NCBI RefSeq assembly: GCF_900636535.1
Contig: NZ_LR134289.1
Location: forward strand, 2,046,001-2,110,000
Source of the DNA: Chryseobacterium gleum
Lineage (GTDB): Bacteria > Bacteroidota > Bacteroidia > Flavobacteriales > Weeksellaceae
DNA length: 64,000 nucleotides
Direction: 5' to 3'
Numbering within the stretch: position 1 is the stretch's first letter; every line of letters begins with the position of its first letter. Both the position numbers and the translations under genes were made by a program. Below, one piece after another: positions 1-9,280 of the stretch. The notes under the pieces are model-generated. The model saw only the letters and a program-made list of their open reading frames with translations. It ran no database searches and was not told the origin of the DNA.

Positions 1-1
1 G

Positions 2-898
2 CTTAGAAATTCAATTCACCTTCCTGCTGAAGACCTTCTGGAACTGCATTCAGCATATGGCTTTTACCTTGGTCAAAAGGTTAAAGAATTTATCCATCTG
101 CATGAGCTTGAAAATATCGATCTTATTGCGTCTCATGGCCATACTGTTTTTCATCAGCCACAGAAAAGATTTACCCTTCAGATTGGCGACGGCAGGGCTA
201 TAAAGCTGGAAACCGGATTACCCGTTATTTATGATTTCCGAAGCCAAGATGTCCTGATGAAGGGAAACGGAGCGCCTCTGGTTCCTATAGGTGATGAATT
301 ACTTTTCTCAGGATACAGTGCCTGTCTTAACCTTGGCGGATTTTCCAATATTTCCTTACGATCAGAAGGAAAGAGAATTGCTTTTGATATTGCCCCGGTG
401 AATATTGTTTTAAATCACCTGGCTCAAAAGCTTCATAAGAGTTTTGATGAAAACGGAACATTGGCTGAAAAAGGTACAATAAATGAAGATTTGCTTAATC
501 AGCTTAACGTATTAGATTTCTACCAACATCCTCACCCGAAATCGTTAGGAGTTGAATGGTGTAATCAGCATATATTTCCGGTTCTTCAAAATATTGAAAT
601 CACAGATGCACTGGCTACTTTTACAGAACACACCGCTCAACAGATCTCTTATGTCATCAATGCAAACAATATAAAAGATATCCTGATCACAGGAGGAGGT
701 GCCTACAACACATTTCTAATTGAAAAAATAAGAGCCAAAACAAAAGCCGAAGTAATCATTCCTGAAAAGGAAATTATCGATTATAAGGAAGCTCTGATAT
801 TTGCCTTTATGGGTGTTTTAAAAATGAATAACGAGGTCAACGTTTTGTCTTCTGCAACGGGAAGTAGTGTTGATCATTGCTCGGGAGTTATAGCATAG
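2..898 (+). CDS. anmK: anhydro-N-acetylmuramic acid kinase, 5' end outside the window
   Basis: AnmK phosphorylates and opens 1,6-anhydro-MurNAc to give MurNAc-6-phosphate during cytoplasmic recycling of peptidoglycan fragments. The reading frame is open from base 2, so the gene starts upstream; 298 residues are visible and roughly 60 N-terminal residues of this family (usually about 355-370 aa) are missing. Family motifs are clear: ASHGHTVFHQP followed by LQIGDG, then GNGAPLVPIGDELLF, LNLGGFSNIS, and the late glycine-rich ILITGGGAYN. An internal ATG at 257 would give a shorter ORF, but the conserved motifs upstream show it is not the start. A bidirectional hairpin follows the stop. Identification rests on motifs and is secure. 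Confidence 0.93.
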   Translation, partial: LRNSIHLPAEDLLELHSAYGFYLGQKVKEFIHLHELENIDLIASHGHTVFHQPQKRFTLQIGDGRAIKLETGLPVIYDFRSQDVLMKGNGAPLVPIGDELLFSGYSACLNLGGFSNISLRSEGKRIAFDIAPVNIVLNHLAQKLHKSFDENGTLAEKGTINEDLLNQLNVLDFYQHPHPKSLGVEWCNQHIFPVLQNIEITDALATFTEHTAQQISYVINANNIKDILITGGGAYNTFLIEKIRAKTKAEVIIPEKEIIDYKEALIFAFMGVLKMNNEVNVLSSATGSSVDHCSGVIA

Positions 899-914
899 AA
901 ATTACATAAAACAA

Positions 915-938
915 AAAACCTCCAATTTTGGAGGTTTT
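915..938. terminator. bidirectional terminator between anmK and the SRPBCC gene
   Basis: A stem AAAACCTCC / GGAGGTTTT with loop AATTTT is flanked by A and T runs on its two sides. It lies between two convergent genes, so it can end transcription from both directions. Confidence 0.85.
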
Positions 939-941
939 GTA

Positions 942-1331
942 TTATTTATAAGCTTCGATTTTATCAGTAAGCGTATTGATAAAGTTCTGTAACGGCTTTT
1001 CTACCATCATTTTGATGAATGGATTGAATTTCCCTTCAAATAACATCTGAACCTCTGTCTGGTTGTCGCTGATCGGGTTCAATGTTGCTGTTAATGAGAA
1101 ATCAAGGCTTGAGCTTGCAGATCTTAAAACAGCTTTGTGATCATCCACTTCGTCAATTTTTAACGCAATCTCCGGCATTCCCTGTAATCCGAATTTAAAT
1201 CCGTTATCTCTTGTTTCAAATTTCTGAAGACCATCCGGCATAAAATCTTTATAATTTTCAGGAGATTTCAGCAACTCGGTAAGTTCTTTAGATGATTTAT
1301 TGACAATAATCTTTCGTCCTTCTAAATTCAT
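942..1331 (-). CDS. SRPBCC (START-like) family protein
   Basis: A cytoplasmic protein of 129 residues with no signal peptide or membrane segment. Its pattern of short strands (EGRKIIVNKSSKEL, then LSFSL-like strands, then a long C-terminal amphipathic helix FIKMMVEKPLQNFINTLTDKIEAY) matches the helix-grip fold of small SRPBCC proteins, which bind hydrophobic ligands. No catalytic residues can be named and the ligand is unknown. The start ATG is divergent from the NUDIX gene across 36 bases. The family call is by overall pattern only. Confidence 0.7.
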   Translation of the reverse strand: MNLEGRKIIVNKSSKELTELLKSPENYKDFMPDGLQKFETRDNGFKFGLQGMPEIALKIDEVDDHKAVLRSASSSLDFSLTATLNPISDNQTEVQMLFEGKFNPFIKMMVEKPLQNFINTLTDKIEAYK

Positions 1332-1335
1332 TTTT

Positions 1336-1343
1336 TATTTTTG
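1336..1343 (+). promoter_or_regulatory. -7 promoter element of the NUDIX gene
   Basis: TATTTTTG matches the Bacteroidota sigma-ABfr -7 consensus TAnnTTTG and lies 24 bases before the ATG. No clear -33 element was identified. Confidence 0.5.
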
Positions 1344-1367
1344 TATTTAAATTCTTAACTATTACAA

Positions 1368-1976
1368 ATGTATAAAGTTTTTGTCAACGAAAAAAAATTA
1401 TTGATATCTAAGCATCCTGAAGAACTTGAAAAAAAGCTTAGGTATGAAAATTATACAACTTTGGAGATCGCATTGGATCTTCTGGAGAATACTTCTGCGC
1501 AGGAACTAAATGTATATGGGGAGAATTTGGATGAAATATGGCAGGAATTCCAGAAGCTTTTCAGAATTATAGAGGCTGCCGGAGGTCTTGTTAATAATCC
1601 TGAAGGGAAAATTCTTTTCATCAGAAGACTAGGCAAATGGGATCTTCCCAAAGGTAAGATGGAAAAGGGTGAATCCAGAGAAGAATCTGCCGTTCGGGAA
1701 ATAGAAGAAGAAACAGGCTTGAGCGACGTAGAGCTTGTAAAATTCATCAATACGACTTATCACATCTATGTAGAAAGAAATGGTGAAAAAATATTGAAGT
1801 GTACCCACTGGTTTGAAATGAACTTCGACGGAGAAGACACTTCCAAACCACAGATAGAAGAAGGTATTACTGAAGTTGCCTGGAAAACGACATCAGAAAT
1901 TGAAAATGAAGTTTTTCCAAGTACATTTAAAAATATTAAACTGATTGTAAAAGAATTTTGGGATTTGAAGAAATAA
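1368..1976 (+). CDS. NUDIX hydrolase
   Basis: Hydrolyses a nucleoside diphosphate linked to another moiety, in the cytoplasm. The Nudix box GX5EX7REUXEEXGU is complete at residues 96-118 (G96, E102, R110, E111, E114, E115, G117), giving the metal-binding helix. The protein has 202 residues; about 65 residues precede the Nudix domain, which begins near IEAAGGLV. A TATTTTTG promoter element at 1336-1343 precedes the ATG by 24 bases. The substrate cannot be deduced from the sequence; in flavobacteria this gene is commonly a single NUDIX enzyme divergent from an SRPBCC gene. Confidence 0.9.
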   Translation: MYKVFVNEKKLLISKHPEELEKKLRYENYTTLEIALDLLENTSAQELNVYGENLDEIWQEFQKLFRIIEAAGGLVNNPEGKILFIRRLGKWDLPKGKMEKGESREESAVREIEEETGLSDVELVKFINTTYHIYVERNGEKILKCTHWFEMNFDGEDTSKPQIEEGITEVAWKTTSEIENEVFPSTFKNIKLIVKEFWDLKK

Positions 1977-2133
1977 GTAAGAGGGCTGGAAGAATGAAGC
2001 CGGAAGTTATATTCCGGCCAACTACTTCTTCAAGTGTTTATTTATTAATGAAATTTTATAAAGTTGAATACAAAGAGAACACTCTTCAATTGCCTTCAGG
2101 AACTTCCCTCTCCCAGCCTCCAGCTTCTGTACC

Positions 2134-3405
2134 CTAAATAAAGTCTATTATTTTTTCAAGAGCAATTCCTCTGGAGCCTTTCAGTAGTATATTTTCAGTT
2201 TGAATTTTATGCTGTTTCAAATATTCTGCGAGTTCCGTTGTGTTTTCAAAAGCAAGATCTGAAGAATTGACAGCCTTGAAATGTTTTCCGACAGTAATAA
2301 TCTCATCGAAATGAAGATCCTGAGCCAGTTTTAAGATGTTCTGATGCTCTTTCTCACTCTCATCACCCAATTCCAGCATATCTCCAATAATAATGGTTTT
2401 ACTGCCTTCAAAGCTGATAAAATTATTTAAAGAAGCAGTCATAGAACTTGGATTTGCATTATACGTATCCAGAACCAGAGTTCTTCCCTCTTTTTTCACA
2501 ACCTGAGATCTCATATTGGTAGGCGTATACAGTTCCAGCGCATGTTTTATTTTTTCAAAACCGATTCCAAAATGAAGCCCTAAGCTAGCAGCTGCACAAA
2601 GATTGGTAAAATTATATTCTCCTGTCAGTTTTGAAACGGCTTTTACTCCCTGATAAATCAATCCTACAAAATGTTCCTCTGAGAACGATTCAAAATTATA
2701 ATTGGAAGTTTCTTTCCCGAAAGTAATTTTAGAAGGATAATTTTCAGTTTTTTCCAGCTGGATAGGATCGTTTTCATTCACAACAATTGTTCTGTTGTTA
2801 TTTTTAAGATAATCATACAGCTCAGATTTTCCTTTTATCACTCCTTCAAAGCCTCCGAATCCCTCCAGATGCGCTTTTCCAAAATTGGTAATGTATCCGA
2901 AATCAGGCTGTGAGATAGTACACAGGAATTCAATTTCCTTTTGATGATTCGCTCCCATTTCAATCACAGCCATTTCATGCTCCGGTTTAATGGAAAGGAT
3001 CGTCAGCGGAACTCCGATATGGTTATTCAGATTTCCGGACGTATACTGTACATTAAATTTTTCTGAGAGAACAGCATGAATCAGCTCTTTTGTGGTTGTC
3101 TTTCCGTTACTTCCCGTAAGTCCAATAAAAGGAATGGAAAGCTTTCTTCTGTGATAAATTGCCAGCTGCTGTAAAAACTCCAGAGTCGATGGAACATAGA
3201 AAATATTTTTATCTCTGTTTTCAAATTCCGGAAGTTCAACAATTACTGCCAAAGCTCCGTCATCGATGGCTTTTTCAGCCAGAGTTGCTGCGTTGAAATT
3301 CTCACCGGAAAAGGCAAAGAAAATATCATTCTCTGCTATTTTTCTGCTGTCGATGGTCACTTTTGCGGCCTGCAGAAATAAGGGATAAAACTGTTCTATA
3401 TTCAT
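2134..3405 (-). CDS. murF: UDP-N-acetylmuramoyl-tripeptide--D-alanyl-D-alanine ligase
   Basis: MurF adds D-Ala-D-Ala to the UDP-MurNAc-tripeptide, the last cytoplasmic step of peptidoglycan precursor synthesis. The 423-residue protein has the Mur ligase order: N-terminal UDP-binding domain, the ATP-binding P-loop TGSNGKTTT at 97-105, the central AVIEMGANHQKEI motif, and a C-terminal domain with NANPSSM and ILLKGSRG. Length is slightly below the enterobacterial enzyme and usual for this phylum. It lies downstream of gldJ on the same strand, an arrangement I recall from flavobacteria. A hairpin between gldJ and murF suggests murF also has its own promoter. Confidence 0.95.
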   Translation of the reverse strand: MNIEQFYPLFLQAAKVTIDSRKIAENDIFFAFSGENFNAATLAEKAIDDGALAVIVELPEFENRDKNIFYVPSTLEFLQQLAIYHRRKLSIPFIGLTGSNGKTTTKELIHAVLSEKFNVQYTSGNLNNHIGVPLTILSIKPEHEMAVIEMGANHQKEIEFLCTISQPDFGYITNFGKAHLEGFGGFEGVIKGKSELYDYLKNNNRTIVVNENDPIQLEKTENYPSKITFGKETSNYNFESFSEEHFVGLIYQGVKAVSKLTGEYNFTNLCAAASLGLHFGIGFEKIKHALELYTPTNMRSQVVKKEGRTLVLDTYNANPSSMTASLNNFISFEGSKTIIIGDMLELGDESEKEHQNILKLAQDLHFDEIITVGKHFKAVNSSDLAFENTTELAEYLKQHKIQTENILLKGSRGIALEKIIDFI

Positions 3406-3501
3406 GTGGAAAATATATATATTTTGAAATCAGATACAATCGCCAGATCTGTACAAGTGTTTCAGACTTTTAGAGCAAAGCGATTTCATGGTTCAAAAAT
3501 A

Positions 3502-3535
3502 AAAAAACCTTCCGGATTTCCGGAAGGTTTTTTTT
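3502..3535 (-). terminator. terminator downstream of gldJ
   Basis: A strong hairpin with arms AACCTTCCGG / CCGGAAGGTT and loop ATTT, flanked by A and T runs. It lies just after the gldJ stop codon on the minus strand. Confidence 0.85.
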
Positions 3536-3554
3536 AAGTATTTTTTGATAAATA

Positions 3555-5157
3555 TTATCTTCTAGTTCTACTCTTATCGCTGGTTCTGGCATCCTGTGCA
3601 ACACGGAAACCTATCCAGCCATAAGCCTTGTTTTGGTTTTTATATCTTCTTTGTCCCGGATCCAGCCAGTAAGCGGTGTCCTGCCAGGAACCTCCTTTTA
3701 CTACTCTAACATCGTTAGAAATACCTGAAGTTCTTTCTTTAGTATCTTTCTGTAGCTTCACTCTACCGTTTGCATCTACAATAAAGCTTTTCTTAGGAGA
3801 GTTGTACATGTCAAATGAATCAGTAGAATCAGCTGCTCTGTAGTATTCTAAAGAAGACTGTCTGTCTCCGTCTCTGTAGTTTCTGTAGTCAGCAATAGTC
3901 TGTCTTTCGAATTGTCCCGGAAGTCCTCTGTACACTAATCTTCCGTCAGCTAATGTATCATATTTGATACTACCTTCGTCGATCATTTTATAAGTTCCGT
4001 CTCCGTTTCTTACGATAGTCTGAGGCATGTTTCCTCTATAGTAATTGAAGTCGTTGTAATCTTCGTCTATAATAGGTCTGTAAACGTCAGCTGTCCATTC
4101 AGACACGTTACCGTACATACCGTAAATTCCTAAGTCGTTAGATGGATATTGTCTTACGTCAGAAGTCTGAGCTGATCCGTCGTTTTTCCATCCTGCGATA
4201 CCGGAATAATCACCCTTACCCATTTTGAAGTTTTCAAGGAACATTCCTCTGTCTCTTCCTTTAGTACCTCTCAATCTTTCGATTTGAGGCTTCTTACCAA
4301 GGTATTGGTTATATTCTCTGTTTTTAGCCATACCTAGGGCAGCATATTCCCATTCTACTTCGGTAGGAAGTCTGAACTTCTGTACCATGGCAGCATTAGG
4401 AGCTCTGTTAGCAGCAAGCAATCTCTGGTTTGTGGTTTTCATACCGGTTTTTTGCTGCATTCTTTTTTCATTGATGTATCCCTGCATTTCAGGATCATTC
4501 GATTTGAATTTATCCATATTGAATGCTGTTCCTCCCTGATTGTTAGATTCATTGATATATAAATCTTTAGCAATAATACCAGCCTGCATCAAAGCTTTTT
4601 CGTTCGCCCTGTCTGACAGCCATTCGCAGTATCTGTTTGCCTGAGTCCAGGAAACTCCTACTACCGGGTAGTAATCGAATTCCGGAGAACGCAGATACGT
4701 TTCATTATAATCGTTTCTAGCTAATTTGTTGTCCCATAATAAGGTATCCGGTAAAGCACCGTTATAGATTTCCTTAAAACTCGGGTCACTTGGTGGGAAT
4801 ACATACTTCAACCATGTAAGGTATTCGCGGTATTCGTAGTTAGTAATTTCTGTTTCTCCGATGAAGAATGAACTTACCTGCATTCTGCGAGGTGTGTTAT
4901 TCCAATCGTGCATAACATCATCTTTCACTAATCCCATTGTAAAAGTTCCACCTTCTACATATACCATCCCAGGCCAACCCTTCTGCTTCTGTTGCTTTCC
5001 TGCAAAAAAACCAACCCTGTTTTTCGTTTGGTTTCCAACCTGTTTTGCTGACAAATTTTTTGGTACCGCCACCTTTGCTGGTTCCTGATCCGCCACAGCT
5101 GGTTAATGCAAGTGTAGAACTTAATGCTATTAATGAAAACAACTTTAGTTTTTTCAT
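3555..5157 (-). pseudogene. gldJ: gliding/T9SS lipoprotein GldJ, frameshifted in an A7 tract
   Basis: GldJ is an outer-membrane lipoprotein with a formylglycine-generating-enzyme-like (SUMF1) fold, needed for gliding and stable T9SS assembly in Flavobacterium. The N-terminus in one frame starts at 5157 (MKKLKLFSLIALSS) and carries a lipobox with Cys21; that frame runs 79 codons and stops. The rest (VEGGTFTMG, YGNVSEW, and RVAQDARTSDKSR near the end) lies in another frame. Removing one base from the seven-A run at 5004-5010 (plus strand) joins them after residue 51 into a 533-residue protein. GldJ rather than GldK is called because it neighbours porU-porV and murF and no gldLMN follows. A sequencing error, a real mutation, or slippage on the run could each explain it. 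Confidence 0.85.
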
Positions 5158-5321
5158 AGTCGATATAAATATTTTCAAAGTACAAAGAAAAAATAAATTA
5201 TTCAATAAATCAAGTAAACATTTGATTTTTTTGAAAAACGTTAACAAATTAATTTTATTGTATCACAATTTAATTCTAAAATTTTCATTTATTTTGTAAT
5301 TTAGCAATTTCAATAGTAAAC

Positions 5322-8300
5322 ATGAAACGAAAAATTACGCTTTTATCTTTAATCGCTTTTGCATCAACACTTTACGCCCAAAGAAACACCATTGAATGGA
5401 ATGGTTCCAAAATCCAGGATTTTGGTGACACAAAATTAATTCTTCCCAATTTTAAAAATGAGGGTTTTTCTTTCAGCCAAAATAATGTTTTTATAGTAAC
5501 CAAGCAAAAAATCGGAGAAAAGCAGCTAAAAATCTCAGACCTTGTCTGGGAGAACGTTTCCAACCATGATTTATTTGAACTGGATAAAGGCAGACTTCCT
5601 GACCATGATGTAGCAGACGTTTCTTACTATTCATCGGAAGGAGACAGCTATGCCAGTATCAGCATTGCTTTATTTAAAAATGTAAAAGGCCGTGTTCAGA
5701 GATTATCTTCGTTCAATGTTTCAGAAGCTTCCGCATTTGTTAATACCTCCGGCACCGTTAATAAAATAGGAACTACAGCCAATCCGCTATCCAGTGGCAA
5801 TTTTTATAAAATAAAAGTAGACAAGTCCGGGATATTCAAAATCACATCACAGTTTTTGAAAGATAACGGAATTAATCCTGCTTCTGTAAACCCAAAGAAT
5901 TTCAGAATTTATGGAAACGGAGGCGTCATGCTTCCTGAGTACAATCAGGATCCGAGATACGGGGCATTACAGGAAAATGCCATTCAGGTAGTAGGTGAAG
6001 ATGACGGTGTATGGAATGACAATGATTATGCTCTTTTCTATGCACAGGGCCCGGATGGATATAACCTTTATGATACTTCCAACGGAAATGGTTTTAAAAG
6101 ACATGAAACCCGTATCAACCCAAGCAATAATGTTAAAAATATATATGAGGATTTCTCATATTACTATATCAACTTTGACAAAGGTGCAGGAAAAAGAGTT
6201 CCCACTGTTGACGGAAATCTCCCTGCCCAGCTGATCACAAGGTACGACAGCTACCAGGTGATCAACAAAGATCAGAAAAACCTGTTAAAGGTAGGAAGAA
6301 CGTGGGTGGAAGATACTCCTTTCACCAATGAAAAAACAGTAACGCTTACTACCAATTCACCTATACAGGCTAATGATGTGATACGATACAGAACTCAGGT
6401 GGTAGCGTATAATTCCCAGCAGAATACCATTGATTTTAAGATCAACAACTTAAATCCACAGCCGATACAGACGATTCCTTCGGATACTTCGAGCTATCAG
6501 TATACCTTCTACCCTGTCACCTACTCCGGAACATTAACGAATCTTACCGGAAACCAGTTTACATTGGTGTATAATCCTGATATTTCCAAGAATCCCAACG
6601 GAAGCTTTTATTTTGATTATGTAGAAGTTCAGTATAAGGAAAATCTTGCTTTCAATGGTTCACAGATGAACTTCAGAGATTATTCTATTGTAAGCGGAAG
6701 TAATACTAACTATGGTTTCAGCATCAGCAATGCGGCTGCCATAGAACAGGTATGGGATGTAACGGATATTACCAATGCCAGCAGAAGGGTGAATAAGGCC
6801 GGAGCAGGTTCTTTCAACTTTGCTTACACTGCTTCTGATCAGAATTTCAACAATGAATTTGTGGCTTTCCGTGCTGATGCAGCTTTCAGTCCGCAGTTCG
6901 TAGGAAGAATTTCCAATCAGAATCTGTCTGCTATACAAAACGTAGATTACCTTATCCTTACCGTTCCGGAAATGATGGGCCAGGCGCAAAGACTTGCCAG
7001 CTACCATCAGACCAATCATAACTATAAGGTAGAAATTGTTGACATCAATAAGATCTATGAGGAATATGGCAGCGGAAGCAGAGACCTTACTGCAATAAGA
7101 GATTTCGTTACCAAGCTCAATACTCCTCTGGGCAGACTTCAGTATGTATTCATTCTCGGGGATGCTTCATACGATTATAAAAACAGAGTTCCGAACAATA
7201 CAAATGTTGTGGCCAGCTACCAGAGTGAGCAGTCTTCAGATTATGTATCATCATTTGTAACGGATGATTATATCGTAATGACCAAGCCACAAAATACATT
7301 ATTAATTGAAAACAACCTGCCGGATCTTCCGGTTGGCAGAATTCCGGCAGCCAATGCAAGTGAAGCCGGAGATATGATCAATAAAACACTGGCTTATTAC
7401 AATTCCCTTCAGGGACAGTCAACCCCTTTCGGAGACTGGCGTATGCGACTTGATTTTGTTGTTGATGACAACAATGAAGGAGGAAGCCCTTTCCATAATG
7501 TGATGGACAGTTCACTATCCAGTATATTTGAACAGCCGGGTCAGCCTGAACTTAAAGAATATAATGTTAAAAAATTATATATGGATGCCTTTACCGCTCA
7601 GAGTACTTCCGGCGGACGAAGATATCCACAGGTCAATCAGGCGATCTCCAATGCTATCGGAAACAGTTTGTATCTGTTTTATTTCGGGCATGGGGGAATC
7701 AACGGATGGGCACAGGAAAGAGTCCTTACAAGTTCTGAAGTTCAAAATGCCAATAATTTCTCAAATGTATACAGCAGATTTCCGTTTGTCTCTACCATCA
7801 CCTGTGAATTTACATTATGGGATGAGCCTGCAACCAACTCTGTAGGAGAACAGTTTATTAAAATGAAGCAGGGCGGAGCCTCTACCATGATTACTTCCAG
7901 CCGTGCTATCGGAGTAGATTACGGACGTGATTTTACCAATACGTTTACCCAGAATATTTTTAAACTAACCAATGACGATTTTAATTCGTTGGGAAATGCC
8001 CACTTACTTGCTAAAAAGCAAAAAGGACCCAACAGTAACCATTTAAAAGTAAACTTCCTGGGGGATCCTGCTATGAAATTAAGCAGACCACAAAGACTTC
8101 TGGTAATTGATAATATTGAAACTCCTGTTCCGGGACTGATCAGAGGTCTGGATTTCGTAAAAATAAAAGGACACGTCAATAATCCAAACGGAACATTGAA
8201 TACTACTTTTAACGGAAAGGTAAGCATCAATATTTTTGATAAAAGGTTAAACAAAAAAACCTTAAATAACAGTGGTGTTTTATCTCCGGTTTTAGAATAT

Positions 8301-9221
8301 ACCGAAGAAGGAAGTGCGATTGTAAAATCTGCCGGAACTGCTGTAAACGGTGTATTTACTGCGGAATTCTATGTACCTAAAGACATTAATTATGCTGTGG
8401 GGCAAGGAAGAATATTAGCCTACGCAGATAACAAGTCAACGGATGTTTTCAACAACCAGGCGGTACAGGTGGGGGATATCAATCCAAACGGAATCAATGA
8501 TAACCAACCTCCGAAAGTAAAGCTGTACATGAATAATACCAACTTCGCAGACGGAGGAATTACCAACCAGAATCCTATGCTTCTGGCGTGTCTTACTGAT
8601 GATACGGGAATCAACTCAACAGGATCCGGAGTGGGACACGATATTACGGTATATCTTGACGGGCAGATTATCAATACGGTTGTGTTAAATGATTTTTACG
8701 CCCCGGGAGAAGGAAACGGCTGTTTAAATCCAAGTCTTGCCGAGTACCAGAAGGGGAATGTAACCTATCCTTTCAGAAATCTGGCAGTCGGTCAGCATCA
8801 ATTAACATTTAAAGTTTGGGATATAAACAATAATTCCACAACTGCTACGTTAAATTTTGAAGTTAAAGATGAATCTGACCAGCACCTGACCATCAACCGT
8901 CCGCTGAACTGGCCAAATCCGTTTACAAACAAGACCTATATTCAGTTTGAACACAATTGTGATGACATTCTGGATGTGAACGTACAGATTTATACAATAA
9001 CCGGAAGACTGGTAAGAACTTTATCACAGCCGGTGGTTGCAGAACCGTTCCTGCAGGGCTTTAGAACCCCTCGTCAGGCAATAGAATGGGATGGAAGAGA
9101 TGATTTTGGTTCTACAGTAGCGAAAGGTACGTATATTTTTAAGATATTTGCAAAAAGTCAAAATCAAGAAAAATGCAAAGGAAGTGCTACAGCTGTAGAA
9201 AAAATGGTACTTTTGAAATAA
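5322..9221 (+). CDS. porU: type IX secretion system sortase PorU
   Basis: PorU is the cell-surface C25-type (gingipain-like) protease that cuts the C-terminal sorting domain from T9SS cargo and attaches it to the surface. The 1299-residue protein has a signal peptide (about residues 1-19, ending TLYAQ), a long beta-rich N-terminal part, then the peptidase domain with the proposed His790 in YFGHGG and Cys828 in STITCEF. The C-terminal end (from about 1195, RPLNWPNPFTNKTYIQF) resembles a sorting domain, which PorU itself keeps. It is followed directly by porV and is divergent from gldJ. Confidence 0.95.
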   Translation: MKRKITLLSLIAFASTLYAQRNTIEWNGSKIQDFGDTKLILPNFKNEGFSFSQNNVFIVTKQKIGEKQLKISDLVWENVSNHDLFELDKGRLPDHDVADVSYYSSEGDSYASISIALFKNVKGRVQRLSSFNVSEASAFVNTSGTVNKIGTTANPLSSGNFYKIKVDKSGIFKITSQFLKDNGINPASVNPKNFRIYGNGGVMLPEYNQDPRYGALQENAIQVVGEDDGVWNDNDYALFYAQGPDGYNLYDTSNGNGFKRHETRINPSNNVKNIYEDFSYYYINFDKGAGKRVPTVDGNLPAQLITRYDSYQVINKDQKNLLKVGRTWVEDTPFTNEKTVTLTTNSPIQANDVIRYRTQVVAYNSQQNTIDFKINNLNPQPIQTIPSDTSSYQYTFYPVTYSGTLTNLTGNQFTLVYNPDISKNPNGSFYFDYVEVQYKENLAFNGSQMNFRDYSIVSGSNTNYGFSISNAAAIEQVWDVTDITNASRRVNKAGAGSFNFAYTASDQNFNNEFVAFRADAAFSPQFVGRISNQNLSAIQNVDYLILTVPEMMGQAQRLASYHQTNHNYKVEIVDINKIYEEYGSGSRDLTAIRDFVTKLNTPLGRLQYVFILGDASYDYKNRVPNNTNVVASYQSEQSSDYVSSFVTDDYIVMTKPQNTLLIENNLPDLPVGRIPAANASEAGDMINKTLAYYNSLQGQSTPFGDWRMRLDFVVDDNNEGGSPFHNVMDSSLSSIFEQPGQPELKEYNVKKLYMDAFTAQSTSGGRRYPQVNQAISNAIGNSLYLFYFGHGGINGWAQERVLTSSEVQNANNFSNVYSRFPFVSTITCEFTLWDEPATNSVGEQFIKMKQGGASTMITSSRAIGVDYGRDFTNTFTQNIFKLTNDDFNSLGNAHLLAKKQKGPNSNHLKVNFLGDPAMKLSRPQRLLVIDNIETPVPGLIRGLDFVKIKGHVNNPNGTLNTTFNGKVSINIFDKRLNKKTLNNSGVLSPVLEYTEEGSAIVKSAGTAVNGVFTAEFYVPKDINYAVGQGRILAYADNKSTDVFNNQAVQVGDINPNGINDNQPPKVKLYMNNTNFADGGITNQNPMLLACLTDDTGINSTGSGVGHDITVYLDGQIINTVVLNDFYAPGEGNGCLNPSLAEYQKGNVTYPFRNLAVGQHQLTFKVWDINNNSTTATLNFEVKDESDQHLTINRPLNWPNPFTNKTYIQFEHNCDDILDVNVQIYTITGRLVRTLSQPVVAEPFLQGFRTPRQAIEWDGRDDFGSTVAKGTYIFKIFAKSQNQEKCKGSATAVEKMVLLK

Positions 9222-9280
9222 TAAAATAAAACATAGACAATAATATTAATAAAAAACTGATAATATATAAAAGACAACAT

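Noticed and set aside
3555..5157. Reading the SUMF1-like lipoprotein as GldK
   Set aside because: GldK is normally followed by gldLMN. Here the neighbours are porU-porV and murF, the gldJ context, and the C-terminal end fits GldJ.
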